Source: Pseudomonas fluorescens
GTDB taxonomy: Bacteria > Pseudomonadota > Gammaproteobacteria > Pseudomonadales > Pseudomonadaceae
Assembly (NCBI RefSeq): GCF_902497875.1
Contig: NZ_CABVHY010000034.1
Coordinates: 1 to 64,000, forward strand
Reading direction: 5' to 3'
DNA length: 64,000 nucleotides
Positions 52,093 through 60,883 of the stretch are shown one piece after another (positions within the stretch are counted from its first letter, which is position 1; each line of letters begins with the position of its first letter). The notes under the pieces are model-generated. The model saw only the letters and a list, made by a program, of their open reading frames with translations. It ran no database searches and had not been told where the DNA came from. The position numbers were made by a program, and so were the translations under genes.

Positions 52093-53301
52093 CTATGGCA
52101 GTTCGAACAAACCGGCCGCACCCATGCCGCCGCCAATGCACATGGCGATCACCACATAACGGGCGCCGCGACGGCGACCCTCCAGCAGTGCGTGACCGAC
52201 CATGCGTGCGCCGGACATGCCGAACGGGTGGCCGATGGCAATCGCGCCGCCGTTGACGTTCAGACGTTCCGCCGGGATGTGCAGTGCATCGCGGCAATGC
52301 AGGACCTGGCAGGCAAAGGCTTCGTTGATTTCCCACAGGCCGATATCCGACACGTTCAGGCCAAAGCGCTTGAGCAATTTTGGCACGGCCACCACCGGGC
52401 CAATGCCCATTTCCTCCGGCGCGCAGCCACCCACGGCAATGCCTCGGTAGATGCCCAACGGAGTCAGCCCCCGACGCTTGGCTTCAGCGCGGCTCATCAA
52501 CAGGCTGGCCGAGGCGCCATCGGAAAACTGCGAAGCATTGCCAGCGGTAATGAATTCACCCTGCTCGATCCATTTACCGTCCTTCCACACCGGTTTCAGC
52601 GAAGCCAGGTCTTCCAGGCGCGTGTTCGGTCGATTGCATTCGTCGCGCTCGACCAACACACGCTGATGGCCGCTGGGTTGGCCACCTGCATCGAAGCACA
52701 ACTTGTCGACGCTCAAGCCGACGATTTCATCGTCGAACAAGCCGTCACGTTGGGCGGCGGCGGTGCGCAGTTGGCTCTGCAGGGAATACTCGTCCTGGGC
52801 CGCGCGGCTGATGCCATAACGGCGCGAGACAATTTCGGCGGTTTCCAGCATCGGGATATAGGCGCTGGGCATGATTTCCAGCACGGCTTCGGACTGGGCG
52901 CGATAGCTGTTTTTGTGCTTGGTCTGGGTCAGTGACAGCGACTCCACGCCGCCGCCAATGGCGATGGTCATTTCGCCGGTCATGATGCCCTTGGCGGCTA
53001 CGCCGATGCTCATCAGGCCCGAGGCGCACATGCGGTCCAGGGCCATGCCCGGCACGGTGTCCGGCAAGCCGCCGGTGTAGGCGCAGAGGCGGCCGATGTT
53101 GAAGGCCTGGGTGCCCTGCTGCACGGCCGCGCCCATGATTACATCGTCCACTTCACCCGGTTCGATACCGGCGCGCTCGACCACCGCACGCACCACATGT
53201 CCGCCCAGTACCGGGGCTTCGGTATCGTTGAACGAGCCGCGAAACGATTTGGCGAGCGCGGTCCGCGCAGTGGCAACGATGACAACTTCATTCAGGTCCA
53301 T
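52093..53301 (-). CDS. Thiolase (acetyl-CoA acetyltransferase type)
   Basis: A 402-residue thiolase. The acyl-enzyme Cys is in DRMCASGLMSIGVAA near residue 90, the basic His in GGAIAIGHPFGMSGARM and the second Cys in AMCIGGGMGAAG. The family loop WEINEAFACQVL is also present. It cleaves a 3-ketoacyl-CoA. In this setting it probably acts on a side-chain or ring-derived CoA ester and complements the FadA6-like thiolase at 55625. Confidence 0.88.
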   Translation of the reverse strand: MDLNEVVIVATARTALAKSFRGSFNDTEAPVLGGHVVRAVVERAGIEPGEVDDVIMGAAVQQGTQAFNIGRLCAYTGGLPDTVPGMALDRMCASGLMSIGVAAKGIMTGEMTIAIGGGVESLSLTQTKHKNSYRAQSEAVLEIMPSAYIPMLETAEIVSRRYGISRAAQDEYSLQSQLRTAAAQRDGLFDDEIVGLSVDKLCFDAGGQPSGHQRVLVERDECNRPNTRLEDLASLKPVWKDGKWIEQGEFITAGNASQFSDGASASLLMSRAEAKRRGLTPLGIYRGIAVGGCAPEEMGIGPVVAVPKLLKRFGLNVSDIGLWEINEAFACQVLHCRDALHIPAERLNVNGGAIAIGHPFGMSGARMVGHALLEGRRRGARYVVIAMCIGGGMGAAGLFELP

Positions 53302-53308
53302 GACAGGC

Positions 53309-53779
53309 TCACTCGGTAATAGGGTTGAAGGTGTAACGGCTAATGGTGTCGATCACACAGCCGGGCCGCGCCTGGCCCTCGACTTCAATGGTCACGCGTA
53401 CCACCAGTTGCACGGCGTCCGCCAGTTGTTCGGCACGCACGATGCTGGCGCTGCCGCGCACCCGCGACTCCACCTTGACCGGCGCCGGGAAGCGCACGCG
53501 GTCGCTGCCGTAATTCACGCCCATTGCCATGTTGTCGAGGGTGAGCAATTGCGGCAGGAACAGGTTGACGAGTGACTGGGTCAGGTAGCCGTGGGCAATA
53601 CAGACACCAAACGGCCCGCTGGCGGCGCGCACCGGGTCGACATGAATCCACTGGTGATCACCCGTGGCTTCGGCAAACAGATCAATGCGCTGCTGGCTGA
53701 TGGTCAGCCACTCGGTGCAACCCAGGTCCAGGCCCTCGGCCTCGAGCAACGCCTGGGCACTGCTGAAAACATGACTCAT
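53309..53779 (-). CDS. MaoC-like (R)-hydratase
   Basis: A 156-residue hot-dog fold hydratase. The hydratase motif is visible as FAEATGDHQWIHVDPVRA, then GPFGVCIAHGYLTQSL, which carries the Asp and His of R-specific enoyl-CoA hydratases. The start at 53779 has GAGGAG. It sits eight bases upstream of the thiolase gene and ten bases downstream of the IpdF-like SDR gene, so it is in the same transcript. Confidence 0.85.
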   Translation of the reverse strand: MSHVFSSAQALLEAEGLDLGCTEWLTISQQRIDLFAEATGDHQWIHVDPVRAASGPFGVCIAHGYLTQSLVNLFLPQLLTLDNMAMGVNYGSDRVRFPAPVKVESRVRGSASIVRAEQLADAVQLVVRVTIEVEGQARPGCVIDTISRYTFNPITE

Positions 53780-53789
53780 GGCCCACTCC

Positions 53790-54575
53790 TCAGGCTTGTT
53801 GGGAACTGACGGACAATACTTCGCCAACCATGTAGGAGGCGTAGTCGCTGGCCAGGAACATCATCACGTTGGCAACTTCCCAGACTTCGGCGGCACGGCC
53901 GAATGCCTCGCGCCCGGCGAGGCTGGCGAGCAGCTCTTCACTGGAGGCCTTCTTGAGAAAATCATGCAGGGCAATCGACGGTGAAACCGCGTTGATGCGC
54001 ACGCCGAATTCGGCAGCTTCCAGCGCACTGCAACGGGTCAGGGCCATCACCCCGGCCTTGGCCGCGGCGTAATGGGCCTGTTCCTTCTGTGCGCGCCAAC
54101 CGAGGACCGAGGCATTGTTGACGATGGCTCCGGCGCCACGGCGCTGCATGTGTGGCAGCATCGCGCGGGTCATGCGGAACGTGCCGGTCAGGGTCACATC
54201 CAGCACTCGCAGCCATTCTTCGTCACTCATCTCGACCACGAGTTTCTGGCCACCGAGGCCGGCGTTGTTGATCAATACATCGACGCCGCCCAGCAACTCT
54301 TCCGCGCTCGCCACCAAGGCCTGGACTTCGTCTTCAATTGTGACATTGCACAGCTGGCCGTAAATGGCCTGCAGGCCGGTTTCGGCCTTGAGGCGCTCCA
54401 CGGCTTCTTCGAGGCGGCGCGGGTGCACGTCGGAAATCATCAGTGCCCGGCAGCCCTCCTCGGCGCTGCGCCGGGCGGCCGAGTAACCGATACCGGCACC
54501 TGCGGCAGCGGTAATCAGCACGGATTTTCCAGCCAGTAATTGATGGCCCGGGACATAAGGGGGAGCTTGTTTCAC
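53790..54575 (-). CDS. ipdF: IpdF-like short-chain dehydrogenase
   Basis: A 261-residue SDR. It has VLITAAAGAGIGYSAARR for the cofactor, NNAGLGG, the catalytic Ser in NNASVLGW and Y-x3-K in HYAAAKAGVMALTRCSALE. INAVSPSIALHDFL and SDYASYMVGEVLSVS closely follow the pattern of mycobacterial IpdF, which oxidises the 5-hydroxy group of the indanedione CoA intermediate from steroid rings C and D. I chose GTG at 54575 because GGAGG stands eight bases before it. Confidence 0.82.
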   Translation of the reverse strand: MKQAPPYVPGHQLLAGKSVLITAAAGAGIGYSAARRSAEEGCRALMISDVHPRRLEEAVERLKAETGLQAIYGQLCNVTIEDEVQALVASAEELLGGVDVLINNAGLGGQKLVVEMSDEEWLRVLDVTLTGTFRMTRAMLPHMQRRGAGAIVNNASVLGWRAQKEQAHYAAAKAGVMALTRCSALEAAEFGVRINAVSPSIALHDFLKKASSEELLASLAGREAFGRAAEVWEVANVMMFLASDYASYMVGEVLSVSSQQA

Positions 54576-54683
54576 AGCGTTTACCTCCGAAGGTATCAGT
54601 TCGCTGTCAGGTATAAAGCCACGCCCGGGCCGGCACATCGTCAAAACGGGGTATGACCGCCTCCGGCAACCGGTTTTGCGCGG

Positions 54684-55562
54684 TCAGCTGCCCCAGACAC
54701 GCTGCGCTGCAGGCGCTTCGGCGAGAATCTCAGCCACGGCGGCGCCGATTTCCTCGACACGCCACAACGCGCCTTTGTCGCGGGTGACCCCGGTGCGCCA
54801 GCCGTCCCCAAGGGAAATACGGCCGCCCTGGCTCTCGAAAATCTGGCCGCTGACGTGGGCCGATTCGGCGCTGCCCAACCACACCACCAGCGGCGCGACG
54901 TTTTCCGGCGCCCAGGCGTCGAAACTGCCGTCCTCAGGCTTCTTCACCACATCGGGCATCGCGCTTTCAGTCATCGAGGTCCGTGCCGCCGGGGCCAAGG
55001 CATTGGCGGTGATGCCGTAGCGCGCCAGCTCAGCGGCCTGCACCAGGGTCAACGCGGCAATCCCGCCCTTGGCCGCCGAATAGTTGGACTGCCCCACCGA
55101 GCCTTGCAGGCCCGCGCCGGAACTGGTGTTGATGATGCGTGCGTCGACCGGAGTGCCGGCCTTGGCCAGATCACGCCAACGTCGCCCCAACAGGTTCGCC
55201 AGGCAATAATGCCCCTTGAGGTGCACACGCATGACCATGTCCCAGTCCTCTTCGCTGAGACTGATGAACATGCGGTCGCGCAGGACGCCGGCATTGTTGA
55301 CCAGCACGTGCACCTCACCGAACGCCGCCACTGCGGCCTCGACGATGCGCTCGGCGGTGGCCAGGGTGGTGATGTCGTCACTGTTGGCGATGGCCTGGCC
55401 ACCGTTGGCGCGAATCTCGCCCGCTACATCCTGCGCCGCGTCGGCGCGAATATCGTTGATCACCACGTTGGCGCCCGCCGCCGCGAACGCCAGCGCGTAG
55501 GCGCGACCGAGTCCGCCGCCGGCCCCGGTGATGATCACGGTGCGGCCTGAACAAATAGCCAT
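54684..55562 (-). CDS. Short-chain dehydrogenase of the steroid cluster
   Basis: A 292-residue SDR with TGAGGGLGRAYALAFAAAGA at the N-terminus, NNAGVLRDRMF, the Ser in INTSSGAGLQG and Y-x3-K in NYSAAKGGIAALTL. The long C-terminal extension after SGQIFESQGGRISLGDGW resembles the MFE-type (3R)-hydroxyacyl-CoA dehydrogenases and the SDR encoded beside ipd genes in actinobacteria. The exact substrate is open. AAGGAG precedes the ATG. Confidence 0.82.
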   Translation of the reverse strand: MAICSGRTVIITGAGGGLGRAYALAFAAAGANVVINDIRADAAQDVAGEIRANGGQAIANSDDITTLATAERIVEAAVAAFGEVHVLVNNAGVLRDRMFISLSEEDWDMVMRVHLKGHYCLANLLGRRWRDLAKAGTPVDARIINTSSGAGLQGSVGQSNYSAAKGGIAALTLVQAAELARYGITANALAPAARTSMTESAMPDVVKKPEDGSFDAWAPENVAPLVVWLGSAESAHVSGQIFESQGGRISLGDGWRTGVTRDKGALWRVEEIGAAVAEILAEAPAAQRVWGS

Positions 55563-55624
55563 GCTTGACTCCTTATGACTGCGTGACCGCACGCCCAGCG
55601 GACGGCGGCAAGGATGGGAAAAAC

Positions 55625-56776
55625 CTAGAGGCGTTCGATGATCGTGACGTTGGCCTGGCCGCCGCCTTCGCACATCGTTTGCAGGCCATAACGGCCGCCG
55701 CTGCATTCCAGCTCGTTCAACAGCGTGGTCATCAGCCGGGCTCCCGTGGCGCCGAGCGGGTGACCCAAGGCAATGGCGCCACCGTTGACGTTGGTGCGCG
55801 CCGGGTCGTAGTCCAGTTCCTTGGTCCAGGCCATGACCACCGAGGCAAAAGCTTCGTTGATCTCTACCCGGTCGATATCGCTCATGCGCAAGCCGGTTTT
55901 TGCCAGGGCCCGACGTGTCGCGGCGATCGGCGCGGTGAGGTGCCAGATCGGATCATCGCCCAGCACCGTGAGGTGATGGATGCGGGCCCGTGGCGTCAAG
56001 TCGTAACGCTTGAGCGCCGCCTCGGACACCACCAGCAACGCCGCCGAGGCGTCGCAGGTCTGGCTCGAAACAGCTGCAGTGATCGAGGGGAATTGCGGGT
56101 CCACCGGCTGCAGCCCGGCCATTTTCGCCAGACTGGTCAGGCGCGGGGTTTCATCCGCAAACAGGCCATTGCAACCGACGATTTCCCGAGCGAAACGCCC
56201 GCTCTCGATGGCGGCCAAGGCGCGGCTATGGCTTTGCAGGGCAAACGCTTCCATCTGCTCACGAGTGATGCCCCAATGATCGGCGATGCGCTGGGCGGCG
56301 TAGAACTGGTTGACCGGCTGATTACCGAAACGTGTGCGCCAGCCTTCGCTACCGGAAAACGGATCGGCAAAACCCAACGGTTGCCCGGCGAGCATGGCCG
56401 AGGAAATCGGAATCCGGGTCATGGTTTGCACCCCGCCCACGGCGATCACATCCTGGGTGCCGCTCATCACCGCCTGCGCCGCAAAATGCAGCGCCTGTTG
56501 CGACGACCCGCACTGGCGATCGATCGTGGTACCGGGCACATTCAGTGGCAACCCGGCGGCGAGCCAACTGGTACGGGCAATATCACCGGCCTGGGAGCCG
56601 ATGGTGTCGACGCAACCGAACATCACGTCGTCATAGTCTTCGCCCGGAATGGCGTTGCGTTCCACCAATGCCCTGAGCACATGAGCCCCCAGGTCTATGG
56701 CGTGGACTTCGCTCAAGGCGCCTTTGCGCTTGCCGGTCGGGCTGCGCAGTGCATCAACAATATAGGCCTCTGGCAT
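55625..56776 (-). CDS. fadA6: FadA6-like thiolase
   Basis: A 383-residue thiolase with Cys in TIDRQCGSSQQALHFAAQA, His in NGGAIALGHPLGATGARL and Cys in TMCEGGGQANV. The N-terminal DALRSPTGKRKGALSEVHA and GCVDTIGSQAGDIAR match the FadA6 branch, whose mycobacterial member releases acetyl-CoA during ring C/D breakdown. GAGGAG precedes the ATG; the next gene ends three bases upstream. Confidence 0.85.
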   Translation of the reverse strand: MPEAYIVDALRSPTGKRKGALSEVHAIDLGAHVLRALVERNAIPGEDYDDVMFGCVDTIGSQAGDIARTSWLAAGLPLNVPGTTIDRQCGSSQQALHFAAQAVMSGTQDVIAVGGVQTMTRIPISSAMLAGQPLGFADPFSGSEGWRTRFGNQPVNQFYAAQRIADHWGITREQMEAFALQSHSRALAAIESGRFAREIVGCNGLFADETPRLTSLAKMAGLQPVDPQFPSITAAVSSQTCDASAALLVVSEAALKRYDLTPRARIHHLTVLGDDPIWHLTAPIAATRRALAKTGLRMSDIDRVEINEAFASVVMAWTKELDYDPARTNVNGGAIALGHPLGATGARLMTTLLNELECSGGRYGLQTMCEGGGQANVTIIERL

Positions 56777-56779
56777 GAC

Positions 56780-57838
56780 TCACTCCTCGAAGGTATGGCC
56801 CGGGCCCAGGCGGGCACCGTCGGCGAACAGGTAGTCGCTGACACGGGTTTTATGGAAGCCGCGATCACCCCAGGACGCATCGAGCGCCCAGGCACGTTTC
56901 ATGAACATCTGCAGATCGACTTCCCAGGTGTAACCCATTGCGCCGTGCACCTGAATGCCCTTGCGTGCGGCGATCCAGCTTGCCTCGCAGCAGGCCAGGC
57001 GGGCCTGGGAAACCCAGACGCTGGCGTTGCTATCGCCTTGGGCCAAGCCGTGGGCGGCGCGGTACAGCACGGGTTTGGCTTGTTCGATCTGCCGGGCGAC
57101 ATCGGCCAGGTGATGCTTGACCGCCTGGAAACTGCCGATGGGCTTGCCGAACTGCTTGCGCTGAGCGACGTAGTCCACCGACAAATCGAGCATGCGTTGC
57201 GCCAGCCCGAGCAATTGCCCGGCCACCGACAAGGCCCCACGGTCGAGCAGTCGCGCTTGCAAGGCACGGCCCGCAGCACCACCAGCCACACAGGTGGCCG
57301 GTGTCGGGTTCCAGGTCACCCGACCCAGGCGCCGCGATGCATCGATGCTCGTCCGGGGCTGCACATCCACCTGCGAACGCGGCACCACGTGAATGTCATC
57401 GCCATCGATGAGGATCAACACTTCTGCCAGTTGCGCATCGCTGACCAGCAAATTGACGGGGTGGCTGATGGCAAGGCGCAATGTGCCTTCGGCGATTCGT
57501 GGCAACAAGCTGCTGCGTGCCGGGTGATCGGTCGCCAGGCTGGCGAGCAGCCCGGTGGCGACATACGCGGTGTCAGCCAGGGAATCGGGAATCGCGTAAT
57601 ACCCCAGCTCCTGGGTCATCAGCGCCCAGGCCACATCGTCCATGCCCAGGCCACCCTCGGCTTCGGGGACCGACAAGGCGGTCAGACCCTGAGCGGCGAT
57701 CTTGTGACGCAGGTCCGGTGAGCGACCGACATCGGTTTCCCAGATTTCCCGGAGCATCTCCGGGGCGGCTTCAGTCATCAGGAAACGACTGATGGCTTCG
57801 CGAAACGTCAGCTGGTCATCGGTAAAAGTGAAGTCCAT
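56780..57838 (-). CDS. Acyl-CoA dehydrogenase, partner subunit with the FAD arginine motif
   Basis: A 352-residue acyl-CoA dehydrogenase homologue. It has the FAD contact RKQFGKPIGSFQAVKHHLAD near residue 240 and HGAMGYTWEVDLQMFMKRA near the end. It lacks the SEPNAGSD block in the middle domain. The adjacent protein (57849) has the opposite set, so the two probably form one heteromeric enzyme, as known for steroid-specific FadE pairs of mycobacteria. AAGGAA precedes the ATG at 57838. Confidence 0.83.
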   Translation of the reverse strand: MDFTFTDDQLTFREAISRFLMTEAAPEMLREIWETDVGRSPDLRHKIAAQGLTALSVPEAEGGLGMDDVAWALMTQELGYYAIPDSLADTAYVATGLLASLATDHPARSSLLPRIAEGTLRLAISHPVNLLVSDAQLAEVLILIDGDDIHVVPRSQVDVQPRTSIDASRRLGRVTWNPTPATCVAGGAAGRALQARLLDRGALSVAGQLLGLAQRMLDLSVDYVAQRKQFGKPIGSFQAVKHHLADVARQIEQAKPVLYRAAHGLAQGDSNASVWVSQARLACCEASWIAARKGIQVHGAMGYTWEVDLQMFMKRAWALDASWGDRGFHKTRVSDYLFADGARLGPGHTFEE

Positions 57839-57848
57839 GGCCCGTTCC

Positions 57849-59012
57849 TTATTTCGGCAAACCGAGCATCCGCTCGGCAATGATATTGCGCTGGATTTCG
57901 TTGGTCCCGGCGTAGATCGGCCCGGCCTGGGCGAACAGGAAACCCTCCAGCCAGCCTGCAGCATCGGCATCGGCATCGGCAGCAGGCAGCAGCTCGGCGC
58001 GGGCTCCCAGAATGCGCAGGGCGGTTTCGTGCATTTTCAGGTCGAGCTCCGACCAGATGATCTTGTTGATGCTCGACTCGGCACCGATCTGCTCGCCCCG
58101 GCTGAGGCGCCCGACCGTGTGGTAGGCCGACAGGGCGTAGGCCTCGGCACCCATCCAGGTGTCCAGCACCGCGTCACGCAGACCCGGATCGCGGTCGGCG
58201 CTGTCGCGGTTGGCCTTGTACAGTTCCACCAACTTGCGTGCGGTGTACTGGAAACGCGCCGGTGAACGCAGCAGCAACCCGCGTTCAAAACCGGCGGTGG
58301 CCATTGCCACATGCCAGCCCTGCCCTTCGGCACCGATACGGTTGGCCACCGGCACGCGGACGTCGTCGAAAAACACTTCGGCAAAGGCGTCCTTGCCATT
58401 GAGTGCCTTGATCGGACGAATGCTCACGCCCGGCGCATTCAGTGGCACCATCACGAACGACAGGCCGTGATGACGCGAGGAGCCCGGTTCGCTGCGGAAC
58501 AGGCCGAATAGCCAGTCGGCGAAGGTCGCTCGGGTCGACCAGGTTTTCTGGCCGTTGATCACGTAATGATCGCCGTCGAGCGTGGCCTTGCTGGTGATCG
58601 CTGCCATGTCCGAACCGGCATTCGGTTCCGACCAGCCTTGTGCCCACATGTCGAGGCTGGCGGCCATGCGCGGGAGAAAACGCTGTTTCTGTTCAGGGGT
58701 GCCAAACTCCATCAGGGTCGGCCCCAGCAACAACTGGCCGTTCTGGTTGACGCGCATCGGCGCCCCGGCACCGTAATACTCCTCTTCAAAGATCAGCCAC
58801 TCGATCAAATCGCAACCGCGACCGCCCAGTTCGGCGGGCCACATCACCATCGACCAGCGGCTGTCGAACAGTTTCGCTTCCCAGGCGCGGTGCTGCTCAA
58901 AGCCTTCCTGGGTGTCGTAGCTGGCCAGCGGTTCGCTGGGCAGGTTGACCGCCAGCCAGGCGCGTACTTCGGCGCGAAAGGCGTTTTGCTTGGGGGTATA
59001 AGTCAGTTCCAT
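57849..59012 (-). CDS. Acyl-CoA dehydrogenase, partner subunit with the SEPNAGSD block
   Basis: A 387-residue acyl-CoA dehydrogenase homologue with GWSEPNAGSDMAAITSKA near residue 145, WSTRATFADWLFGLFRS and GPIYAGTNEIQRNIIAERML at the C-terminus. The position of the usual catalytic Glu (YEGT) is Ala here, and the R-x2-F-G FAD motif is missing. Both point to a heteromer with the product of 56780. The start at 59012 is the first Met. It probably desaturates a ring-derived CoA ester. Confidence 0.83.
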   Translation of the reverse strand: MELTYTPKQNAFRAEVRAWLAVNLPSEPLASYDTQEGFEQHRAWEAKLFDSRWSMVMWPAELGGRGCDLIEWLIFEEEYYGAGAPMRVNQNGQLLLGPTLMEFGTPEQKQRFLPRMAASLDMWAQGWSEPNAGSDMAAITSKATLDGDHYVINGQKTWSTRATFADWLFGLFRSEPGSSRHHGLSFVMVPLNAPGVSIRPIKALNGKDAFAEVFFDDVRVPVANRIGAEGQGWHVAMATAGFERGLLLRSPARFQYTARKLVELYKANRDSADRDPGLRDAVLDTWMGAEAYALSAYHTVGRLSRGEQIGAESSINKIIWSELDLKMHETALRILGARAELLPAADADADAAGWLEGFLFAQAGPIYAGTNEIQRNIIAERMLGLPK

Positions 59013-59021
59013 GGCGTTCTC

Positions 59022-59774
59022 TCAGAACTTGGCGTCGCGTTTTTCGACGAAGGCCCGGCGCGTTTCCGCGGAGTCCGGGCTGCTGTAGGCCTGCATGGTG
59101 AAGCCCTGCTCCCAGCGGTATTTGTCTTCCAGGTTGCCGTCTTCGATGCCGTTCAAGGCTTCCTTGGCGATGCGGATCATGCCCGGGCTCTTTTCGGCGA
59201 TTTTCGCCGCGATGCCCAGAGCGGTTTCGCGCAGTTGGTCCTTGCTGACGATCCGCTCGATAAAGCCGTATTGCAGGGCTTCGGGGGCGCTAATGCTGTC
59301 GCCGGTAAAGAACAGGTAACGGACTTTTTGCACCGGGAACAGCCGTTGCAAATGCGCACCGCCGCCCATGGCGCCACGGTCGACTTCCGGTAAGGCGAAG
59401 GTCGCGCAGTCAGAAGCCACGACAATGTCTGCCGCCCCGGTGATGCCGATGCCGCCGCCCAGGACAAAACCATGCACCGCGACAATCACTGGCACCGGGT
59501 TACGGTGCACGGCCTTGAACGTCGCGTAGTTGCCGGCATTGACCTCTACGATCCGCTCCGGATACTTGTCCAGTTCCTTGATGTCGACACCGGCGCAAAA
59601 GCCGCGGCCTTCGGCGCGGATCACGATCACCCGCACCTCGGGGTTGGCCCCGAGGGCTTCGATCTGACGCGCCAGAGCGTGCCATTCCTGGCTGTCGAGG
59701 GCGTTGACCGGCGGTTTGGCGATCACCAGCTCAGCGATCCCCTGATTGAGTTGTGTCGTAAATGCCTGGTTCAC
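59022..59774 (-). CDS. echA20: EchA20-like ring-opening crotonase
   Basis: A 250-residue crotonase-fold enzyme. The start is GTG at 59774, overlapping the ipdC stop (GTGA) and preceded by GGAG. Visible patterns are KPPVNALDSQEWHALARQ, RAEGRGFCAGVDIKELDKYP (first oxyanion hole), GFVLGGGIGITGAADIVVAS (second) and FALPEVDRGAMGGGAHL. These follow mycobacterial EchA20, which hydrolyses the last ring in steroid degradation to give COCHEA-CoA. The long C-terminus ends FVEKRDAKF. Confidence 0.83.
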   Translation of the reverse strand: MNQAFTTQLNQGIAELVIAKPPVNALDSQEWHALARQIEALGANPEVRVIVIRAEGRGFCAGVDIKELDKYPERIVEVNAGNYATFKAVHRNPVPVIVAVHGFVLGGGIGITGAADIVVASDCATFALPEVDRGAMGGGAHLQRLFPVQKVRYLFFTGDSISAPEALQYGFIERIVSKDQLRETALGIAAKIAEKSPGMIRIAKEALNGIEDGNLEDKYRWEQGFTMQAYSSPDSAETRRAFVEKRDAKF

Positions 59775-60883
59775 AGGGGTTCTCCAATACTGGCGGGATG
59801 GGTCGAAGGGTGGGTCTGGCTGCGGGCCAGGAGTGAGTCCAGACATTGCTGGGCCTCGCTGGCGATGCCTTCAATGACTTCACGGCAACTGAGCAATTCG
59901 CCGATGGCCGCCGCCACCTGGCCGCTGGGCAAGATGCCCTCGTCCGGGGCGCCATCGACCATCGAGCGCTGCAACAGCACCGGCTGGTTGGCGGCCATCA
60001 CCACTTGCGACAGCTGCGAGGGGTCTTCACGCAACGCACGGATAAAGACCGAGGCCATGTGCCCCAGGCTCATGCCGGTCTGCTGCTTCCACTGCCAGGC
60101 ACTGCCCAGGGCAATGCGCAGGCGGCCGAACGGACCGGCCTGCTCCAGATGATTGATAAAACGGTTTTCGATCATGCGGTGGCGCATGCCATCCACCGCG
60201 GTGGTCACGCGCACCTGTTGCGGGTCGTTGACCTTCAGGTAGCGCTCCAGGGTCGCGACCGGTGTCGGCGATTCGCGGGTCATGAGGAACCGCGTGCCCA
60301 TGGCGATGCCGGCGCCCCCAGCAGCCAGCACCGACGCCAGGCCACGACCGGTGGCATAACCGCCGGCGGCGATCACCGGCACCTTGACCGCGGCCAGTAC
60401 CTGAGGCAACAGAATGGAACTGGGTACGCCGCCGGTATGACCGCCGCCCTCGCCGCCCTGAATGGTGATCAGGTCGGCACCCAGTTCCACAGCCTTCAGC
60501 GCATGTTTGAGTGCGCCCACGGTGGGAATGCACAGCACCTTCGCCGCCTTGAAGCGCGCGATGGTCTGTTTGTCCGGGCCGCGTCCGTAACTCACGGCGC
60601 GCAGACGGTACTGGATCGCCAGGTCGACGCACTGTGCGGCGTTGTCCTGGAACATATGGAAGTTGAGCCCGAAGTTGCTGCCACCGGTGGCGTCGATCAC
60701 TTTGCGGATTTCGCTTTCCAGTTCATCGGCGGGGATGGTCGCCCCGGCCAGGAAACCAAAGCCCCCGGCCTGAGTGGTGGCGATCACCAGGTTGGCGTCG
60801 GCAACCCAGCCCATGGCGGTTTGCACAATCGGGTAGCGGCAACCGAGGGCCTCGGTCAGTGGCGTATCCAGCCAGCGATTCAT
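59771..60883 (-). CDS. ipdC: IpdC-like NMO-family flavin reductase
   Basis: A 370-residue TIM-barrel flavoprotein of the nitronate monooxygenase family, with YPIVQTAMGWVADANLVIAT at the start, GGEGGGHTGGVPSSILLPQV in the middle and AAGGYATGRGLASVLAAGGA for the FMN phosphate, then MGTRFLMT. In Mycobacterium IpdC reduces a keto/enol CoA intermediate from rings C/D. The gene lies next to echA20 and upstream of ipdA/ipdB in the same array. It overlaps echA20 by four bases. Confidence 0.85.
   Translation of the reverse strand: MNRWLDTPLTEALGCRYPIVQTAMGWVADANLVIATTQAGGFGFLAGATIPADELESEIRKVIDATGGSNFGLNFHMFQDNAAQCVDLAIQYRLRAVSYGRGPDKQTIARFKAAKVLCIPTVGALKHALKAVELGADLITIQGGEGGGHTGGVPSSILLPQVLAAVKVPVIAAGGYATGRGLASVLAAGGAGIAMGTRFLMTRESPTPVATLERYLKVNDPQQVRVTTAVDGMRHRMIENRFINHLEQAGPFGRLRIALGSAWQWKQQTGMSLGHMASVFIRALREDPSQLSQVVMAANQPVLLQRSMVDGAPDEGILPSGQVAAAIGELLSCREVIEGIASEAQQCLDSLLARSQTHPSTHPASIGEPL

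Noticed and set aside
55565..57721. 718-codon open frame on the + strand
   Set aside because: It is antisense to the thiolase and acyl-CoA dehydrogenase genes, whose motifs are clear. Long antisense frames are common in GC-rich DNA; its His/Gln/Arg-rich product has no fold signature.
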